Notes: generated from the letters alone by a model not told the origin. Numbered from the stretch's first letter, positions 35,263 through 44,492 are shown. The stretch: 64,000 bases of DNA from Chitinophaga pinensis (GCA_945861665.1 CAMAVS010000002.1:330427-394426); one strand, 5' to 3'. Program-made: numbers and translations.

Positions 35263-36183
35263 TTATTTTAATTCCATATCAGCAGCTCCAATGGAAACTC
35301 CATCAGCAAATATTTCAACTTTGTATTTTCCTTTCGCAAACTCATCTTTTTTTATGAAGCCCATACATACTTCTTTAGCACTGCCTTCGTACTCAACTCC
35401 TCTTTTTGAGCTAAATGATTGTTTCTGACCATTTGCTGTAAAGCTGTTAGAATCATCAGTACCATTTACTAATACCTGTCCATTTGGTGAAGTAATTTTC
35501 ATATAAATTATTTTTTCTCCTTGATTGGCAATTCGGTTTGCACTAAGTGTAAAGCAAGCTCTTATTTTGTCGGCTCTAGCTGCTCTGGTAGTTGTAATTT
35601 CTTTCGCCTCCCCTTTCATTTTAACAGCATCGGCAAACAATTGGTAAGCTGTTAATTTAGCCGCAACATCTAATTTTTCTGACAAGTTTTTCTTATCATT
35701 ATTTAGCTGCTCGGTTTTCTCTTTCTCAATTATTAAACTTTGGTTTACCACCAAGTTCGAGTCTTTTAATCCTTGGTTAGCAATTTGCAATAAGTCTATT
35801 TCGTGTAAATAACTCTTTATTAGATTACGAATGGTTTTAAGTTCTTTTTGTAGTTTACGAACAACTTCCGCATCGCCCTTGTACTTTTCAAGCTGTACGC
35901 CCAATTCTTCTATTTCTTCTCTTTTTATATCTAATTCCGATTGAAGTTGTTTATTGTTGGTTTGAAGTCCATCGTATAATTTTTGCACTTCATCTAAATC
36001 TGATTTTACGCCAACGTAAATACTATCTATTTTTTCTTTTTCAACGATTACGGTTTCAGTAAGTGTTTTTTGGTTATACAGCTGATATCCTAAAAATAAC
36101 GATACCAGCGTTAATACTCCAGAAAGTATAATAAAAAAAAGGTTGTTCGGTTTTTTTTGGTTTGTTTGTTCGTTGTTTTTCAT
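35263..36183 (-). CDS. membrane-anchored coiled-coil protein with a C-terminal beta domain
   Basis: The 306-residue protein has a short basic N-terminus, one transmembrane helix (about 13-32, NLFFIILSGVLTLVSLFLGY) and a long heptad-patterned coiled coil (about 45-190). A Cys-containing C-terminal domain (about 205-306) follows, with IIYMKITSPNGQVLV and GKYKVEIFADG that look like beta strands of an Ig-like fold. No enzymatic motif is visible. It starts the gene string 36183 to 33509 and probably tethers something in the periplasm next to the GldN-like lipoprotein. The family is not recognised. Confidence 0.7.
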   Translation of the reverse strand: MKNNEQTNQKKPNNLFFIILSGVLTLVSLFLGYQLYNQKTLTETVIVEKEKIDSIYVGVKSDLDEVQKLYDGLQTNNKQLQSELDIKREEIEELGVQLEKYKGDAEVVRKLQKELKTIRNLIKSYLHEIDLLQIANQGLKDSNLVVNQSLIIEKEKTEQLNNDKKNLSEKLDVAAKLTAYQLFADAVKMKGEAKEITTTRAARADKIRACFTLSANRIANQGEKIIYMKITSPNGQVLVNGTDDSNSFTANGQKQSFSSKRGVEYEGSAKEVCMGFIKKDEFAKGKYKVEIFADGVSIGAADMELK

Positions 36184-36224
36184 ACTGGATGTTGATTGTT
36201 AAGTAATTAGTGATTATTTTTATG

Positions 36225-36232
36225 CAAAATTA
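36225..36232 (-). promoter_or_regulatory. -7 box for the coiled-coil / lipoprotein / hpd gene string
   Basis: The minus strand reads TAATTTTG, 41 nt upstream of the ATG at 36183. All three genes downstream are closely spaced and have no better box, so this may drive hpd too. Confidence 0.45.
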
Positions 36233-36262
36233 GGCCATTTTTCCATATTTCAACGCATTTCT

Positions 36263-36952
36263 ATGTATTTGTTTTCTGATTTTATTTCGCTTATTTATCC
36301 TAACATATGTATGGCTTGTGGAAATGCCTTACATAAAAATGAAGATCATATATGTTCGCGTTGCCAATATAATTTACCTAAAACCAATTTTTACAAAATT
36401 GACGATAACCCTATAATGAGGCTTTTTTGGGGCAGAGTAAAACTAAAAGGAGCATCTTCATTTTATTATTTTAACAAGGGGGGCAAAGTTCAAAATTTAC
36501 TACATCAATTAAAGTACAGTGGCCAGCGCGACTTAGGGATAAAGCTTGGGAGGATGTATGGAGGTGAACTAATTCAGATTGCTGAGTATGAAACAATAGA
36601 TTGCATTATTCCAGTACCGCTTCATTTTAAAAAAGAAAAAAAACGAGGCTACAATCAAAGTGAAATGATTGCAATAGGGTTGTCGATTGTATTAAAAAAG
36701 CCTGTGATGAATGATGTTTTGTTGCGTTCAAAAAATAATGAAACACAAACAAATAAAGCCCGATTTAAACGTTGGGAAAATGTAGATAACGTATTTGAAA
36801 TACCCAATCCCGATTTATTGAAAGGCAAAAATATATTGTTGGTGGATGATGTAATAACAACAGGCGCTACCTTGGAATCCTGCGCAAATCAGTTGTTGAA
36901 TATTTCTGAAACACAAGTTACTGTTGCAACAATTGCATTCGCAAATCTATAA
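36263..36952 (+). CDS. ComF-family phosphoribosyltransferase-like protein
   Basis: The 229-residue protein starts with a zinc-ribbon-like knuckle, NICMACGNALHKNEDHICSRC (four Cys). The type I phosphoribosyltransferase core follows, whose PRPP loop reads ILLVDDVITTGATLESC. LKYSGQRDLGIKLGRMYG and KKRGYNQSEMIAIGLS are ComF family blocks. ComF is needed for DNA uptake in competent bacteria, but homologues are found widely in species not known to be competent. The methionine sulfoxide reductase gene follows after 23 bp with its own promoter box. Confidence 0.9.
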   Translation: MYLFSDFISLIYPNICMACGNALHKNEDHICSRCQYNLPKTNFYKIDDNPIMRLFWGRVKLKGASSFYYFNKGGKVQNLLHQLKYSGQRDLGIKLGRMYGGELIQIAEYETIDCIIPVPLHFKKEKKRGYNQSEMIAIGLSIVLKKPVMNDVLLRSKNNETQTNKARFKRWENVDNVFEIPNPDLLKGKNILLVDDVITTGATLESCANQLLNISETQVTVATIAFANL

Positions 36953-36963
36953 TCAAAAATTAG

Positions 36964-36971
36964 CATCTTTG
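36964..36971 (+). promoter_or_regulatory. possible -7 box, four bases before the start codon of the GAF protein
   Basis: CATCTTTG differs from TAnnTTTG at one base and is followed by TACT and ATG 36976, the same geometry as at tatD (TTTG-TACT-ATG). Confidence 0.4.
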
Positions 36972-36975
36972 TACT

Positions 36976-37461
36976 ATGGTTGAGTTAATTAACACTACAG
37001 ATTCTGTAACAAAAGAAAAAAAATACCAAGAGTTATTGCCACAGTTAAAAGAAATTATTGAAGGCGAAAGTGATCTTGTTGCTAATTTAGCGAACCTTTC
37101 GTCTGCTTTGCATTTAAGTATGCATTTTTTTTGGGTTGGATTTTACAGTGTAAAAAACAATCAACTTGTTTTAGGGCCCTTTCAAGGCTCCGTTGCCTGT
37201 ACTAGAATTGATTTTGGAAAAGGTGTTTGTGGAAAAGCCTGGGAAACCAAACAAATACAAATGGTAGATGATGTGGATGCTTTCCCCGGACACATAGCTT
37301 GCAGTTCTTTGTCTCGTTCAGAAATTGTATTGCCCATTTTTAATTCAATGAAGGAAGTGGTTATGGTATTGGATATTGATAGTGATAAGGTCGCCGATTT
37401 TGATGAAACAGATAAAAAATATTTGCAACAAGTTATTGCACTAATTGAAAGAGCTATATGA
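36976..37461 (+). CDS. free methionine-(R)-sulfoxide reductase (GAF-domain, fRMsr type)
   Basis: The 161-residue GAF-domain protein reduces free methionine-R-sulfoxide. The three Cys used by the E. coli enzyme (YebR/MsrC) are present at matching positions: VACTRIDFGKGVCGKAW and GHIACSSLSRSE. FFWVGFYSVKNNQLVLGPFQG and EIVLPIF are family landmarks. The stop codon overlaps the ATG of the next lipoprotein gene (ATGA). Confidence 0.9.
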   Translation: MVELINTTDSVTKEKKYQELLPQLKEIIEGESDLVANLANLSSALHLSMHFFWVGFYSVKNNQLVLGPFQGSVACTRIDFGKGVCGKAWETKQIQMVDDVDAFPGHIACSSLSRSEIVLPIFNSMKEVVMVLDIDSDKVADFDETDKKYLQQVIALIERAI

Positions 37462-39101
37462 TCTTTATTCGTATTATGCAAAATTACCTTGTTCTTCTTT
37501 TTGTACTATTTGTTTATGGCTGTGCTCAAGTTGTATCTCCCACAGGTGGAGCAAAGGATATTGTCTCTCCTAAATTAATTAAAGCAACCCCTGAAAACAA
37601 AAGCGTTCATTTTAACTCTAAAAGCATAATGCTTGAGTTTAATGAATATGTTTCATTGCGTGATATACAAGGACAACTTACAGTGTCACCACCTTTAAAA
37701 TACCCTCCCATTGTTAAAGAAAAAAACAAATCAATAAAAATAGAGCTGAAGGACACCTTGATGGAAAATACGACTTATTCATTCCATTTTGGAAAGGCAA
37801 TTGTAGATTTAACGGAAGGAAATGCATTGGAAGATTTTCGTTACATTTTTTCAACCGGCACATTTCTTGATTCTTCCAATATGTTTGGAAGAGTTGATTA
37901 CGCAGAGAATCATAAAGTGGAGAAAGGGATACTTATTATGCTGTATGATGAAAAAACATACAATACCGATTCATTTGTTTACAAACAAATACCTCGCTAT
38001 TTTGGCAAAACAAATGGGGGTGGAGGTTTTCAAATTAATAATATAAGGCAAGGAAAGTATAAGGTAATAGCACTAAAAGATGCAAATAATAATTACGTTT
38101 ACGATGCACCTGATGAATTTATCGGATTTTCGGATTCTGTTTATTCGCTCGATAGCAATTCTTACATATCATTGTCATTGTTTCAACAAATAAATCCTAA
38201 ATTCTTTGTAAAAAAATCAAACAGTGTTCGGCACGGTGAAATCAGAATGCAATTCAATAAGCCGGCAGGTGATTTAAAAATTGAAGCGCTAAATGTACAG
38301 TTCAAAAAATCATGGTATATTGAAGAGTACAGTCTAAATAGAGATTCACTTTCCTTATGGCTAACGGACATAGTAGCGGATACGCTTAAATTGCTTGTCA
38401 CGAATGATAAGAAGCTAATTGACACATTGGAAATTTTGCTTGCCAAAAAGCCAGGACAGAATAATATTCAATCAGCTGGAAAGGGTGTGGCAACTTTCAA
38501 TTTGCTGGTAAGCACCAATTTTGTGAAGGAAATAGCGCCCAACCAACCAATAATTTTAATGCTTAATAATCCTATAAAGGAATACGATGCATCAAAAATA
38601 CTATTGCAGCAGGGCACTCAAACGTTGAAATGCACTTTGGAAATTATGGATAAAGCATCGCGCAAATTTAAAGTCAGCACATTTAGTTTATTGCCCGACA
38701 GCTCCTACAGATTGTTTATTCCACCGCAATCATTTATCGATATTTTCGGACTAACAAACGATACAGCAAAAGCTCTATTTAAAGTACAAAAAGAGGATAA
38801 TTTTGGCAAATTGAAATTGAAAATAAATGTTCCACCATCTGCAAAAAATTATATTGTGCAACTGTTAGATGAAAAGGGAAATGTGTTTCGAGAAGAGAAA
38901 ATTAACGCCTCAAAATTGTGTGTATTTGAAAACCTTAAGCCACTAACATATAGTGTTAAAATTATTGTAGATGATAACAAAAATGACAAATGGGATACAG
39001 GCGATTTTAGTAAAAAACTTCAACCGGAAAAAACAATAAATAGTCCCAAAAATTATACCTTACGTGCAGGTTGGGATATGGAGGAGGAATGGAGTTTGTG
39101 A
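37458..39101 (+). CDS. Ig-like domain lipoprotein (SbsA/Big_5 type)
   Basis: The 547-residue predicted lipoprotein has a signal ending LFVYGCAQ (Cys near residue 22). PTGGAKDIVSPKLIKATPEN and FNEYVSLRDIQGQLTVSPP mark a bacterial Ig-like domain (Big_5). GGFQINNIRQGKYKVIALKD is like a carboxypeptidase-regulatory-type fold. More beta-rich domains continue to the end, where DDNKNDKWDTGDF forms an EF-hand-like Asp/Asn loop. It is a conserved Bacteroidota envelope protein without assigned function. The start is ATG 37458 (overlapping the preceding stop) or ATG 37476; either gives a signal peptide. A terminator follows. Confidence 0.82.
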   Translation: MIFIRIMQNYLVLLFVLFVYGCAQVVSPTGGAKDIVSPKLIKATPENKSVHFNSKSIMLEFNEYVSLRDIQGQLTVSPPLKYPPIVKEKNKSIKIELKDTLMENTTYSFHFGKAIVDLTEGNALEDFRYIFSTGTFLDSSNMFGRVDYAENHKVEKGILIMLYDEKTYNTDSFVYKQIPRYFGKTNGGGGFQINNIRQGKYKVIALKDANNNYVYDAPDEFIGFSDSVYSLDSNSYISLSLFQQINPKFFVKKSNSVRHGEIRMQFNKPAGDLKIEALNVQFKKSWYIEEYSLNRDSLSLWLTDIVADTLKLLVTNDKKLIDTLEILLAKKPGQNNIQSAGKGVATFNLLVSTNFVKEIAPNQPIILMLNNPIKEYDASKILLQQGTQTLKCTLEIMDKASRKFKVSTFSLLPDSSYRLFIPPQSFIDIFGLTNDTAKALFKVQKEDNFGKLKLKINVPPSAKNYIVQLLDEKGNVFREEKINASKLCVFENLKPLTYSVKIIVDDNKNDKWDTGDFSKKLQPEKTINSPKNYTLRAGWDMEEEWSL

Positions 39102-39168
39102 AATTAGATATAATTCCGAAGATATAAGAGTCAAGTACAAAATAGGTCGACATTATCGTCCTTACCAC

Positions 39169-39205
39169 AACAAGAATAAATTAAGGCTATTCTTGTTCTT
39201 TTTTT
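39169..39205 (+). terminator. Rho-independent terminator shared by two convergent genes
   Basis: AACAAGAATA (39169-39178) and TATTCTTGTT (39188-39197) form a perfect 10-bp stem with a nine-base loop; CTTTTTTTATT follows. The 3' arm overlaps the stop codon and last codons of the minus-strand barrel gene. Confidence 0.85.
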
Positions 39206-39852
39206 ATTCCAAAATTATACCTAAAATTCAAACTGAGGAGGGTACTGTATTGTCCGCGATGCCACCAATCGAAAAGATAGATATAGCGCACAGATGTTCC
39301 GGTGCTTAAATTGTTACGGATAGGTAAAAAAGAGTTTGACCAACGCCAATTCATTTCCATTCTTTTTCCAAGCGGCATATTGATTCCAGCATTGATGCAA
39401 AAATCGGTTCGCTTAAAGGGGCGTACTTCAGGCGAAGATGAAGGGATATAGCCATACTGATCTTGAACAGAATATTTTAGTAAAGAGGCAACTGAGGGGC
39501 CAACTTCATAGGTAAATTTTTTAATTTTATATTTCAATAAAAGGGGAACTTCAATATAATTAAGTCGTAATAGGTAAAAAGTTAAATCGCCTTTGTCGAG
39601 ATGTACTTGTTTACGACTGCCTTTTTGAATATAGGTGAGTTGAAGTTCGAGAGATGCCTTTTCGTTTTTTAATTGTCGAGAAACAAATGCTCCTGCAACA
39701 AGCCCAGGTTTGTTAAAACCACCTAAGTTGTCACCCGACACTTGACTCCCAATAATTCCCGTTAATAATCCTGCTTTGAAATTCCTTTGTGCTAAAGCGA
39801 GATTACTCTCATATAAAAAGAGCACTATAACAATAATAATTAGCTTTTTCAA
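39187..39852 (-). CDS. outer-membrane beta-barrel protein (PorT-like fold)
   Basis: The 221-residue protein has a signal peptide (about 1-21, ending LALAQ) and a small barrel: FKAGLLTGIIGSQVSGDN, SLELQLTYIQKGS, YIEVPLLLKYKIKKFTYEVGPSVAS and LSLNFRYNFG are alternating strands. LLKYK and YEVGPSVA are typical of the outer membrane beta-barrel domain that includes PorT. It starts four bases after the Omp28-like gene on the same strand, so the two form an operon. Confidence 0.85.
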   Translation of the reverse strand: MKKLIIIVIVLFLYESNLALAQRNFKAGLLTGIIGSQVSGDNLGGFNKPGLVAGAFVSRQLKNEKASLELQLTYIQKGSRKQVHLDKGDLTFYLLRLNYIEVPLLLKYKIKKFTYEVGPSVASLLKYSVQDQYGYIPSSSPEVRPFKRTDFCINAGINMPLGKRMEMNWRWSNSFLPIRNNLSTGTSVRYIYLFDWWHRGQYSTLLSLNFRYNFGIKKEQE

Positions 39853-39856
39853 GGTG

Positions 39857-40747
39857 TTATGGAACTATTTTCAGCTCTTCTGCTTGAATTACTTCGTACG
39901 TAGTAGCATTGTATACAAAAGCCACTACTTTACAGTTACCAACAATCCAAGTTGGAGGAAGTGTTAATTGGTAATCTTTTGTTTGAGTTGCGCCTACAAC
40001 AATAGAGCCGCTTGCAATTTCGTCCCCCCAAGTACCATTCATAGAACCTCTCAGTATGTGATTAAACACATAATCAGGAACAGCATCTGGAAAAATAGAG
40101 TAATCCTTTTGATAATCAATAATACCGTTCTCAACAATTACTACCGATAAATTGTATATACCATTTTGAGCAGTAAGGTATTCATTGTTTATATGCGTTT
40201 TAAGTATTCTGCAATCTTTAAAATAGGTGTTTCGAATATGTAAATGAGCATCGGGTGCAATTGCGAGTGCTAAGGATACAGCAGCAGCCCAGTTATCGTG
40301 GTATTTAATGTGTTGCCCAGTAGGTTTGTCAATTCTGTTTACCATTCCATTTGGATTTCCCGCACTGGATATTCCAAAAAAGGCATCCCAAGCAGTTCCT
40401 TCTGTGCTTTGAAAATCGGTAGTGTATTTTGGAGAAGAAATTTGTGCAAAGGAACCTGCATGAATAGCAATACCGACAACTTTATCGGGATTAGCAACTA
40501 GTATGTCGTGCAATTTAACGGCAGCTTTAGGGCAATTTCCACAGGTATGTCCAGTGTAATCTTCTAGCAATACCTTTCTTACTTTTGCAACAACACTGGT
40601 TTCCTCAACAACGGTAGAGTCGAGACAAGCGGAACCTCCATTTCCACCACCGGTTGGAGCCTCTACTTGCCTGTAAGGCATTTCAATTTTATCACAGCCT
40701 TGAATTGTTAAAACACTTGCGGCTAAAAGATAAAAGAGTTTTTTCAT
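39857..40747 (-). CDS. Omp28-related lipoprotein with a thioredoxin-like CxxC
   Basis: The 296-residue protein has a lipobox signal (TIQGCDK, Cys near residue 18) and a thioredoxin-like segment LLEDYTGHTCGNCPKAAVKL with redox-type Cys pair CGNC (about 74-77). GIAIHAGSFAQISSP is a further landmark. The C-terminal half carries an Ig-like beta region. Omp28-type proteins are surface or outer-membrane lipoproteins in Bacteroidota, first seen in Porphyromonas. It is upstream of the barrel protein gene in one unit. Confidence 0.85.
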   Translation of the reverse strand: MKKLFYLLAASVLTIQGCDKIEMPYRQVEAPTGGGNGGSACLDSTVVEETSVVAKVRKVLLEDYTGHTCGNCPKAAVKLHDILVANPDKVVGIAIHAGSFAQISSPKYTTDFQSTEGTAWDAFFGISSAGNPNGMVNRIDKPTGQHIKYHDNWAAAVSLALAIAPDAHLHIRNTYFKDCRILKTHINNEYLTAQNGIYNLSVVIVENGIIDYQKDYSIFPDAVPDYVFNHILRGSMNGTWGDEIASGSIVVGATQTKDYQLTLPPTWIVGNCKVVAFVYNATTYEVIQAEELKIVP

Positions 40748-40821
40748 TGTGTTATTCCTTGATAAAGTAAAGATATAAAAAATAATTTATAATTGCCAAC
40801 ACAGATAAATCAAGACAGTTG

Positions 40822-42024
40822 CTAGTTTTGTATCAACGCCTTATAAAACCATGTTAGTTGTTTACAAATTGTAATGTTATCGTATTTTTTTTCTACCAGT
40901 ATTCGCGCATTGCGGGCAACTGTATCAGCGTATATTTTATCCGATAAGCAAGTATGAATAGCTTCAACAAACTCATCGGCAGAATCAGCAATTAAAATAT
41001 CTTTTAAATTTTCATATTCAATACCTTCGGCTCCGATAGAAGTAGAAACAACGGTTTTTCCTAATGCCATTCCTTCTATTATTTTTACGCGCATTCCTCC
41101 GCCCGAAGTAAGTGGTACTAGCATAATGGATTTTGAATTGATGAATTGATTTGAGTCTTCTACTTCTCCCAAAACAAGAACGTTTGGAATGGATAATTGC
41201 TTCAACCAGCTGGGCATATTTCTCCCTGCAAGATATAAATTTACGGCAGGGTGTTTAAGTAGCACTTTTGGCCAAACATTTTCTAATAACCATTTTATTC
41301 CATCTGCATTAGGCATCCAATCCATTGCTCCTATGTGAAAAACGGAGGGGTATTCTGTTGTCGATTCATCTTTTTTGTATTTAGACACATCAATACCAAA
41401 AGGAATTGTTATAATGGGCAAGGTGCAAGCCAGCTTTTGATGTATTTTTGCATCAATGTCTGTAATGGCTGCAATTCCATCGTATCTATTTAGCATTGAT
41501 AATTCATACTTCTTTAATCGCTCGGCAAGTAATTTTAAATACCATTTTTTAAAAAAATTAGTAGACGCATCAGCCAATCGTTCCCATATTACATACTCTA
41601 CATTTTGTGAACGCAATACAATTTTTGCTTTTGAATATTCGCGTATTGTATCGACATACGATGCTACCCACAAGGTTTCAAGATGAACAATATCAAATTC
41701 TTGTTTCAATAAAATATCTATTAATGTATTTTCAAATTCTTTGGAATAAAATCGGATAATATTATACGATTTGTTTGAAAATAAATTCAAAAAGGCGCCA
41801 ATCGGTTTAACGGAAGTATCAATATATACTGATTGAAATGCCGTTCGTTTTCTATATTCAACGTCAATATCGTCTTCTTTAATGAAGTGTTTGGGAGTAT
41901 TTACTGCAAGCACCTTTACGTTATTGCCACATTTAATAAGTCCATCTGTTAATATATTCATAGCAATGCTGCCACCATCTTTTGGCGGGAAGGGCATTTT
42001 GCTGCATATTTGCAATATTCTCAT
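40822..42024 (-). CDS. glycosyltransferase family 4
   Basis: The 400-residue GT-B fold enzyme starts ILQICSKMPFPPKDGGSIAM with the donor-proximal Gly loop. The C-terminal domain has VFHIGAMDWMPNADGIKWLL, VNLYLAGRNMPSW, MLVPLTSGGGMRVKIIEGMA and GKTVVSTSIGAEGIEY, the last two containing the nucleotide-sugar contact (GGGMRxKxxE). It probably acts in capsule, O-antigen or glycan synthesis. The neighbouring sugar-nucleotide dehydratase-type gene is divergent (125 bp apart). Confidence 0.9.
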   Translation of the reverse strand: MRILQICSKMPFPPKDGGSIAMNILTDGLIKCGNNVKVLAVNTPKHFIKEDDIDVEYRKRTAFQSVYIDTSVKPIGAFLNLFSNKSYNIIRFYSKEFENTLIDILLKQEFDIVHLETLWVASYVDTIREYSKAKIVLRSQNVEYVIWERLADASTNFFKKWYLKLLAERLKKYELSMLNRYDGIAAITDIDAKIHQKLACTLPIITIPFGIDVSKYKKDESTTEYPSVFHIGAMDWMPNADGIKWLLENVWPKVLLKHPAVNLYLAGRNMPSWLKQLSIPNVLVLGEVEDSNQFINSKSIMLVPLTSGGGMRVKIIEGMALGKTVVSTSIGAEGIEYENLKDILIADSADEFVEAIHTCLSDKIYADTVARNARILVEKKYDNITICKQLTWFYKALIQN

Positions 42025-42061
42025 AAAATAGTTAACAGTTCTATTTTTACTATCTACTTCG

Positions 42062-42069
42062 CAAATATA
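42062..42069 (-). promoter_or_regulatory. -7 box for the GT4 gene
   Basis: The minus strand reads TATATTTG, a full TAnnTTTG match, 37 nt before the GT4 start codon. Confidence 0.5.
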
Positions 42070-42148
42070 AGAATTAGCCGACAGTTTAGAATTTCCCGTT
42101 TTTATATTTAGCTGTTAATGTTTACTTTTAACACTCCAATAAATATAA

Positions 42149-43108
42149 ATGACTGCAAATAAATTTTTAATTACAGGGTTTTCCGGCTTCGTGAGTAAGC
42201 ATTTTTTAGACTACCTTGAAAACAATGAAATAGATGCAAAGGTATTAGGTATTGACATAAATGATAATGCGCTTGACATAAAAAATTTCAAGCATATTAA
42301 GTGTGAATTTCAACGAGTAGATTTGTTAGATAAAAGTAAGGTTGAGAAAATAATTTCTACATTTAAGCCTAACTTTGTTTTGCATTTAGCTTCCAACAGC
42401 AGTGTGGCTATGAGCTGGAAATGTCCGGTTGAGAGTTTTACAAATAATACAACCATCTTTCTAAATTTAATCGAAACTCTTCGTTTATCAGAAATACAAT
42501 GTAGGATACTTTCAATAGGTTCGTCCGAAGAATATGGTAATGTAAATTCAGTGGATTTGCCATTGAAAGAGGACCACCTGTTACAGCCTGTAAGCCCTTA
42601 TGCAGTGGCGAGGGTTTCGCAAGAGATGATTTCGAAAGTATATGTAGATAGCTATGGAATGGATATTATTATGACCCGTTCGTTTAATCATATTGGGACA
42701 TATCAAAAAGATATTTTTGTGATTCCTTCCTTCGCAAAACAATTAATTGACTTAAAGAAAAGTAATTCAATCGCAAAGGATTTAACCACTGGCGATACTT
42801 CCATTATTCGCGATTTTGTAGACGTGCGCGATGTAGTTAAAGCGTATTATTTGTTGTTTCAAAAAGGGAGAAAGGGTACTATATATAATATATGCAGAGG
42901 TGAAGGGGTTTCTTTGAGTGAAGTAATACAGATAATGGCATCTATACTAAATATAAAAGTTACCCATCATATTGACGCAACCTTGGTTCGCCCGAATGAC
43001 AATAAAATTATTATTGGGAGCAACGAAAAAATTAAACAAGATACCGGCTGGACCCCTACTTATTCAATACAAGAAAGCTTGAAAGAGGTGTTGGGCTATT
43101 ACAGTTAA
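42149..43108 (+). CDS. GDP-mannose 4,6-dehydratase / Rmd-like NAD(P)-dependent sugar epimerase
   Basis: The 319-residue extended SDR has TGFSGFVSKHFLDYL (GxxGxxx nucleotide loop), HLASNSSVAMSW, SIGSSEEYG and VSPYAVARVSQEM, then TRSFNHIG and RDFVDVRDVVKAY, all as in GDP-mannose dehydratases and the related GDP-6-deoxy-lyxo-hexulose reductase (Rmd). The catalytic Tyr is Tyr151, but the usual Lys four residues on is Arg155. The reaction is uncertain between dehydratase, reductase and epimerase. Together with the divergent GT4 gene it suggests synthesis of a deoxy-sugar for surface glycans. Confidence 0.82.
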   Translation: MTANKFLITGFSGFVSKHFLDYLENNEIDAKVLGIDINDNALDIKNFKHIKCEFQRVDLLDKSKVEKIISTFKPNFVLHLASNSSVAMSWKCPVESFTNNTTIFLNLIETLRLSEIQCRILSIGSSEEYGNVNSVDLPLKEDHLLQPVSPYAVARVSQEMISKVYVDSYGMDIIMTRSFNHIGTYQKDIFVIPSFAKQLIDLKKSNSIAKDLTTGDTSIIRDFVDVRDVVKAYYLLFQKGRKGTIYNICRGEGVSLSEVIQIMASILNIKVTHHIDATLVRPNDNKIIIGSNEKIKQDTGWTPTYSIQESLKEVLGYYS

Positions 43109-43109
43109 A

Positions 43110-44327
43110 TCATTCTTTTACAAATTTTACAAATTCTTCGCTCGAAGCACCATATTTTAAAAAATAAATGCCTGAAGGTAAACGGCTAACATTCAGCGTT
43201 ACATTGCTTTTGCTTTTGTTTACAATAATTATTTCTTTTTCTTGCCCGAGTAAATTCACAATACTTAAATTAGATTGCAACAGTGTAGACTTATCGATTA
43301 TTGCAACAGTGATAGTATTTGTTGTTGGGTTAGGGAATAATGCAACAGTTGCTTTAATTTCTTCGCTTAAAATAGGTGTAACAGAAGGTTGCACCAATAA
43401 TGGTCGTAGAAATACCTTTACAAAATTAAGGGTAGTGTCCATATATGGAATGTTACCAAAATAAGGAACGTGATCGGACCCCCAATAAGTGTGAAACGGA
43501 TTGTTAATACCCAAATTGGTTGCGCGAGGATTTAACGATGCGCTTCCATCCACTACCATTAAAGGAAAACCAGCAACCGATATCAATGCTGATCCATAAG
43601 GAACAGTGGCATCGACATTTCCATGCATACTAACAAATGGAACATTACCGGGTTCTATCCAAGAGGAGTCGCCCAAGGCGCCACACAAATTTACCACTCC
43701 ATTAACTAGATGTGAGTATCCCGGACTTCCACTTATTCCATCTATTCCGCCCATATTGTTAATGTTTACATAAACGGGCACTTCTGCTACCTTATCCATA
43801 TAAGCTAAATGCAATGACATAAAAGCTCCTGCTGAACTTCCACCCGCAAAAACATAATTGGAATGTATTTTATACAGATTGCTTGTTGCGGCATCTTTTC
43901 TGAAATAACGAACTGCAGCTTTCATGTCTTGCATCGCTCTCACAACTGCCTTTGTAGCGTTTACTGAATCTATTGGAAACATTCCTATTCGGTAATCAAT
44001 AGAAGCACACACATAGCCCATTTTTGCAAAATGTGTAGCTAGTTCTAACACATCACTATTAGTTTTGCTTCCTCCAATAAAACTTCCTCCGTGTGCCCAA
44101 ACAATCAAGGGTCTTTTTGAAACGGTATCTCCTGTAGGTTGATAAATATCCATTATTAACGTTACGGGCTGTCCGTTAACACCAATTCCTGAACCATATG
44201 TAATGTTAGAAGTAGTTGTTATCTGTGGAAATATCTCATTGTAATATCTGCCGTTAGTAGTATCAATAGTTTGAGAAAACAATTGCGCTGTTGCAAAAAG
44301 TAAAATAAATGTAAAGAACTTTTTCAT
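43110..44327 (-). CDS. secreted alpha/beta hydrolase (esterase type) with T9SS C-terminal sorting domain
   Basis: The 405-residue protein has a signal peptide (about 1-19, ending LFSQ). The hydrolase core shows RPLIVWAHGGSFIGG (oxyanion HGG) and FAGGSSAGAFMSLHLA (nucleophile elbow GGSSAG), as in carboxylesterase/feruloyl-esterase-like enzymes. Near the C-terminus, LFPNPTTNTITV, LGQEKEIIIV and LPSGIYFLKYG form the type A sorting domain that sends proteins through the type IX system. It is therefore exported and probably attached to the surface. It converges on the sugar epimerase gene, with one base between them. Confidence 0.9.
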   Translation of the reverse strand: MKKFFTFILLFATAQLFSQTIDTTNGRYYNEIFPQITTTSNITYGSGIGVNGQPVTLIMDIYQPTGDTVSKRPLIVWAHGGSFIGGSKTNSDVLELATHFAKMGYVCASIDYRIGMFPIDSVNATKAVVRAMQDMKAAVRYFRKDAATSNLYKIHSNYVFAGGSSAGAFMSLHLAYMDKVAEVPVYVNINNMGGIDGISGSPGYSHLVNGVVNLCGALGDSSWIEPGNVPFVSMHGNVDATVPYGSALISVAGFPLMVVDGSASLNPRATNLGINNPFHTYWGSDHVPYFGNIPYMDTTLNFVKVFLRPLLVQPSVTPILSEEIKATVALFPNPTTNTITVAIIDKSTLLQSNLSIVNLLGQEKEIIIVNKSKSNVTLNVSRLPSGIYFLKYGASSEEFVKFVKE

Positions 44328-44492
44328 TTTTAAAGTGTAATGTTTCTGTAAAAATACAAATAAAAACGAGTTATCTGCTTAAAGCTATTTGTGAAAGGGG
44401 GCTTATTTATCCTATTGCTTTAACAGATGAAAAAGGGTGCACTTGAAATATTTAATAATTCCTATCAAATGGGGCCTGTAAAGTTTTGTTGA

